Source of the DNA: JASFTV01 sp050050615
GTDB lineage: Bacteria; Desulfobacterota; DSM-4660; Desulfatiglandales; HGW-15
Reading direction: 5' to 3'
Assembly: GCA_050050615.1 (NCBI GenBank)
Contig: JASFTV010000127.1
Coordinates: 1 to 9,190, forward strand
Length of the DNA: 9,190 nucleotides
Both the position numbers and the translations under genes were made by a program. The notes beneath the pieces were generated by a model. That model worked only from the letters and a program-made list of their open reading frames with translations. It made no database searches and was not told the DNA's origin. Shown here piece after piece: positions 6,300-9,190 of the stretch; position 1 is the stretch's first letter; every line of letters starts with the position of its first letter.

Positions 6300-8018
6300 A
6301 TGGCATGGATGTGGCGACTACATACGAGGGAGTTCTATCCGCCAAGGGATTTGAAAAAATATCCCGTGATGTTTTTGAACAAGTCTCACAGCTATCCGCC
6401 CTTTTGCCCGCTGTTCATGTGGTGCTGGATCTTCAACGAAGCCCATGGCGTCTATTACGGTTGCAATGAAACGTTCACGCCGGGGACACGGGGACATATC
6501 ATGATCGACATCGATGGGTGCGCCTTGGAAAATGGCCTGCCAATTCCAGACAAAGAGGAGATTGAGCAGAGGAAAAAACAAAACAAAGAATGGATTGTGA
6601 ACACCTTCGCCCCTAAGTGGGAGGCATTATGGAACCAGCACCAACAAGAGTTGGAAGGGTATTATAGAAAGGAGCAGGCCTTTGATTTTGATAATGCTTC
6701 GGTCTACGACCTGTACAAGATATTCAATGAGACGCTCTGGGTGAACCGCAGGATGTGGGAGTGGCACTTTTACACCATGTACGGGCAGTTCGGTGCTTAT
6801 TGGGAATTCGAAGATGTGTGTAAGGAATACGTGGGCATTTTGGAGACTGACGGCCTTTGGCATGATCTGATTCGTGGGTATGACAATTACCTCTTTGAAA
6901 TGGACCGGGCCATGTGGGGCCTCCGCAACAAAGCGATTGAGATGAAAGTTAACGATATCATTAGAAAAACGCCTGCTGAAGAAGCAGTCGACACCCTAGA
7001 AGAGACCGAGGCGGGAAAAAGATGGTTGGATGAACACTACCATGAGTTTATGTTTGTCAAGGGGTATGGTTGGCGTCAGCCTCGGATGATGGAATTCATC
7101 AACCCCCTCTGGTGGGAGGAGCCGTCCCCCCTTTTTAAGTGGCTCAAACAGTATCTTCTTTTTGAAGACGGCCCGGATAGCCTGTTCCCCATTGATAAGA
7201 TCAGACCAGAATTGGAAGCGAGGCGTAAAGATGCAGAGCAGGAAGTCCTGAGAAAAGCGAAGGCCAACGGATATCCGGATATGGAATATTTTGAATTGAT
7301 GATGCGGCTCGTTCAGAGAACCAGTTTCTACAGCGAATCCCACGACTGGATAGATGAAATCCAGTGTCACGCGGTTAATCGGCATGTTTTCAGAAAGCTC
7401 GGGGAAAGGCTTGTCCAATTTGGGACTTTCGATGACCCGGATGATATTTTCTTTTTCATTCCTGACGAGCTGGGCATGTTCATCGGTTATCCTGAAAACT
7501 ATGAAGTGGGCGACATTGCAAAGGAAAGGAGACAGGAGTGGATTAAACAGACGGAATACGAAAACCGTCCCCCCATTGAATCGGCTGATCCGAATCTCAA
7601 GCCTGAAGATACTCTGCCCTATGTGCTCGGACCGCGGGATCCCATTGTCACAAAGATCACTGTGGGCCCTTTTGTCAAACCCAGGCCTGAAACAGGGGCG
7701 GTTGTGTTCGGCAACTGTGGCAATGAGGGCACTGCGGAGGGGATGGCCCGGCGAGTGATTCATACCTCTGATATCAATGATGTCAAACCGGGTGAGATTC
7801 TGGTTGGCCCAGCCACGCATGGGAGCTGGAGCCCTGTTTGGCCGTTGGTCAAAGCGGTTGTGACGGATGGCGGCGGAAGCGTCAGCCATGCCTGTATCGT
7901 GGGCAGGGAATATGACGTGCCGGTCGTATCAAATACGGGTGATGCCACCTATAAAATCAAGACTGGAGACAGAATTCGCGTCGAATCCAAGGAAGGCCTG
8001 GTTTTTAAGATCGAATGA
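6300..8018 (+). CDS. PEP-utilising-enzyme-like protein with phosphohistidine swivel domain (phenylphosphate synthase PpsA-like)
   Basis: This 572-residue protein has two parts. Residues 1 to about 450 form an alpha-rich, Trp/Tyr-rich region similar in layout to the substrate-handling region of phenylphosphate synthase subunit PpsA. Residues about 460-572 form the mobile swivel domain of PEP synthase and PPDK. The catalytic His is His530 in GGGSVSHACIVGRE (codon 7887-7889), preceded by PGEILVGPATHGSWSP. There is no ATP-grasp domain and no C-terminal PEP/pyruvate barrel. By analogy with PpsA/PpsB, it would accept a phosphoryl group on the histidine from a separate ATP-binding partner and pass it to an acceptor. 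AAAGGAGG at 6283-6290 is 9 bases before the ATG. A paralog follows at 8171. Substrate is unknown; a phenol or enol acceptor is suggested only by family resemblance. It could also be an AMP/Pi-forming synthase of another type. Confidence 0.85.
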   Translation: MAWMWRLHTREFYPPRDLKKYPVMFLNKSHSYPPFCPLFMWCWIFNEAHGVYYGCNETFTPGTRGHIMIDIDGCALENGLPIPDKEEIEQRKKQNKEWIVNTFAPKWEALWNQHQQELEGYYRKEQAFDFDNASVYDLYKIFNETLWVNRRMWEWHFYTMYGQFGAYWEFEDVCKEYVGILETDGLWHDLIRGYDNYLFEMDRAMWGLRNKAIEMKVNDIIRKTPAEEAVDTLEETEAGKRWLDEHYHEFMFVKGYGWRQPRMMEFINPLWWEEPSPLFKWLKQYLLFEDGPDSLFPIDKIRPELEARRKDAEQEVLRKAKANGYPDMEYFELMMRLVQRTSFYSESHDWIDEIQCHAVNRHVFRKLGERLVQFGTFDDPDDIFFFIPDELGMFIGYPENYEVGDIAKERRQEWIKQTEYENRPPIESADPNLKPEDTLPYVLGPRDPIVTKITVGPFVKPRPETGAVVFGNCGNEGTAEGMARRVIHTSDINDVKPGEILVGPATHGSWSPVWPLVKAVVTDGGGSVSHACIVGREYDVPVVSNTGDATYKIKTGDRIRVESKEGLVFKIE

Positions 8019-8047
8019 GAAATCTTGGAGGCGACGACACCTACTAA

Positions 8048-8066
8048 CGGGTACTTTAAGTACTCG
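8048..8066 (+). repeat. Inverted repeat between the two PpsA-like genes
   Basis: GTACTT and AAGTAC flank a single T (8051-8063). In RNA the stem extends outward through one G-U and two G-C pairs to 9 bp (8048-8066). The loop of one base would have to open, so an RNA hairpin of 7-8 bp is realistic. No T-tract follows. It may be a weak processing or regulatory structure in the 152-base gap, or chance. Confidence 0.3.
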
Positions 8067-8170
8067 AGACGGGGTTTCATCGTGATGACGTGTTTTCTTC
8101 AACACCGAGGCTTACGGACTGGTCCGGCACGAGTCATGGCGGGCTGGTTTTTTCTGCGAACGGTCTCTTT

Positions 8171-9190
8171 ATGATTGAATGGAAACCTGAGTGGCAACCG
8201 CAAAGACGATACCACGCCTTTGTCTTGAGTGAAGCGGATCTTGAGGCCTATCCATGCTGGTATCTTGATGCAGCGCACTCCATCCCACCCTGGACACCAC
8301 TTTTTGCCTGGAGCTGGACCCATCACCAGCGTTACGGCGACCTATGGGCTGCTGATACCATGGGCCTTCCCACCTGCCGCGGAACGGACTGGCGTGAGGT
8401 GGACGGCTGTGCTTACATGTCGCCTATCCTTGTCCCCGATCCCAAAGAAAGAGAGGCTCGGCAGAAGAGATTCCGCAAGCACCTGCAGCCCTTCATCCAG
8501 GATTATGACTCCATTTGGCTCAAGGTAGTCGAAGAGCTGATACAAAACTACGACCGTTTCAAGGCCTTTGATCCAGAGCTCGTTACCGAAGCACCACTCT
8601 ATGACCATTTCGAAGAGGTTTTTCGCTTCAATTATCGTGTCTGGGGACTCCATTCGTGGATGATGTATACGCTTTTCGCCTTCTACTCTCTTTTTGAGGA
8701 TATCTGTCAAGAATATGTCGGCATTAATGATACCAGCCCGCTGTGGCATCGGCTTATCCGCGGGTTTGACAACAAGATGTTTCAAGTGGATCGGCAGTTG
8801 TGGAAACTCTCCATGCGCGCCGTTGATCAAGACCTCGAAAAGCTGATCAAAATGACCTCTGATTCAGAACTGCTGGCCGCACTCGATCAAAGTGAGGCAG
8901 GCCACAGGTGGCTTTACGAAAAAAACGGGTTCTATGATTTCATTGAGGAACATGGCTGGCGAATGCCACGGATGATGGAGTTCAACTGCCCGAGTTATGT
9001 TGAGGAGCCAAGCCAAGCCTTCTCCTTTGTCAGACGATGTTTTGAAAAAGCACAAGGACCGGATATTGATTCTTTCCGCTCAGTGATGATCCAAGATCGG
9101 ATGGACGCTGAAGCCGAGATCTTGTCCAAGTTTCCACAATCCGAGAAGGGCTGGATCCGAAAGCTTATGGAGCTGACCCAGAAGACCGGC
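8171..9190 (+). CDS. Second PpsA-like protein, partial (C-terminus beyond window)
   Basis: An open frame of 340 codons runs to the last base without a stop. It is a clear paralog of the preceding protein and aligns almost without gaps. HS-x-PP-xx-PLF-x-W-x-W occurs at 36-49 (30-43 in the neighbour). FED-x-C-x-EYVGI at 175-184 (170-179) is followed by LWH-x-LIRG-x-DN. W-R-x-PRMMEF at 263-271 (258-266) is followed by EEPS. The swivel domain with its histidine would lie past the window edge, so its presence cannot be confirmed. ATG 8171 is chosen because the alignment with the paralog begins within the first residues. It has no purine-rich ribosome binding site (the preceding bases are pyrimidine-rich). 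The frame stays open back to a TAA at 8057, and a GTG at 8090 is a less likely start. Two tandem copies suggest a heteromeric enzyme or two substrate-specific versions. Confidence 0.85.
   Translation, partial: MIEWKPEWQPQRRYHAFVLSEADLEAYPCWYLDAAHSIPPWTPLFAWSWTHHQRYGDLWAADTMGLPTCRGTDWREVDGCAYMSPILVPDPKEREARQKRFRKHLQPFIQDYDSIWLKVVEELIQNYDRFKAFDPELVTEAPLYDHFEEVFRFNYRVWGLHSWMMYTLFAFYSLFEDICQEYVGINDTSPLWHRLIRGFDNKMFQVDRQLWKLSMRAVDQDLEKLIKMTSDSELLAALDQSEAGHRWLYEKNGFYDFIEEHGWRMPRMMEFNCPSYVEEPSQAFSFVRRCFEKAQGPDIDSFRSVMIQDRMDAEAEILSKFPQSEKGWIRKLMELTQKTG

Noticed and set aside
6996..7889. Long antisense open frame of 297 codons
   Set aside because: It lies wholly inside the first PpsA-like gene, whose + strand product has a recognisable domain and a good ribosome binding site. 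The antisense product shows no family features.
1..9190. Mobile elements, CRISPR arrays, tRNA or rRNA genes
   Set aside because: No transposase or integrase, spaced direct repeats, terminal inverted repeats or cloverleaf-like sequences were seen by reading.

Overview
The window looks like an accessory catabolic locus of a bacterium, with every supported gene on the + strand. Base composition is close to balanced. A TRAP transporter, a pyruvate-linked transaminase module and proteins resembling the catalytic subunit of anaerobic phenylphosphate synthase suggest an anaerobic or sulfate-reducing lineage of the Desulfobacterota (deltaproteobacterial) type. That assignment is inferred from gene content; there is no rRNA or other phylogenetic marker here.

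Layout. Positions 1-322 hold no supported gene. Positions 323-1429 encode alanine dehydrogenase. Then comes a complete tripartite TRAP transporter: the periplasmic binding protein (1528-2586), the small membrane subunit (2789-3286) and the large membrane subunit (3367-4668). A 216-nt gap precedes a class III PLP aminotransferase (4885-6231). It is followed by a 572-residue protein (6300-8018) that ends in the phosphohistidine swivel domain of PEP-utilising enzymes but has no ATP-grasp domain. A clear paralog of that protein begins at 8171 and runs off the window end after 340 codons.

How the parts may work together. The transporter would import an organic acid, possibly an amino-carboxylate or amino-sulfonate. 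The aminotransferase would pass its amino group to pyruvate, giving alanine and an aldehyde or keto product. Alanine dehydrogenase would regenerate pyruvate and release ammonium and NADH. This Ald plus class III transaminase pairing is known from anaerobic taurine degradation. The usual next enzymes of that pathway (Xsc, or an isethionate/sulfolactate-type reductase) are not in the window. Two tandem PpsA-like proteins stand in their place. The locus may therefore pair transamination with a split ATP-dependent phosphotransferase acting on an unknown substrate. An ATP-grasp partner would have to lie beyond the right edge or elsewhere.

Regulatory structure includes a very strong imperfect hairpin between the binding-protein gene and the membrane-subunit genes, which would suit differential expression. 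There is also a short leader ORF with its own strong ribosome binding site, whose stop overlaps the binding-protein start codon.
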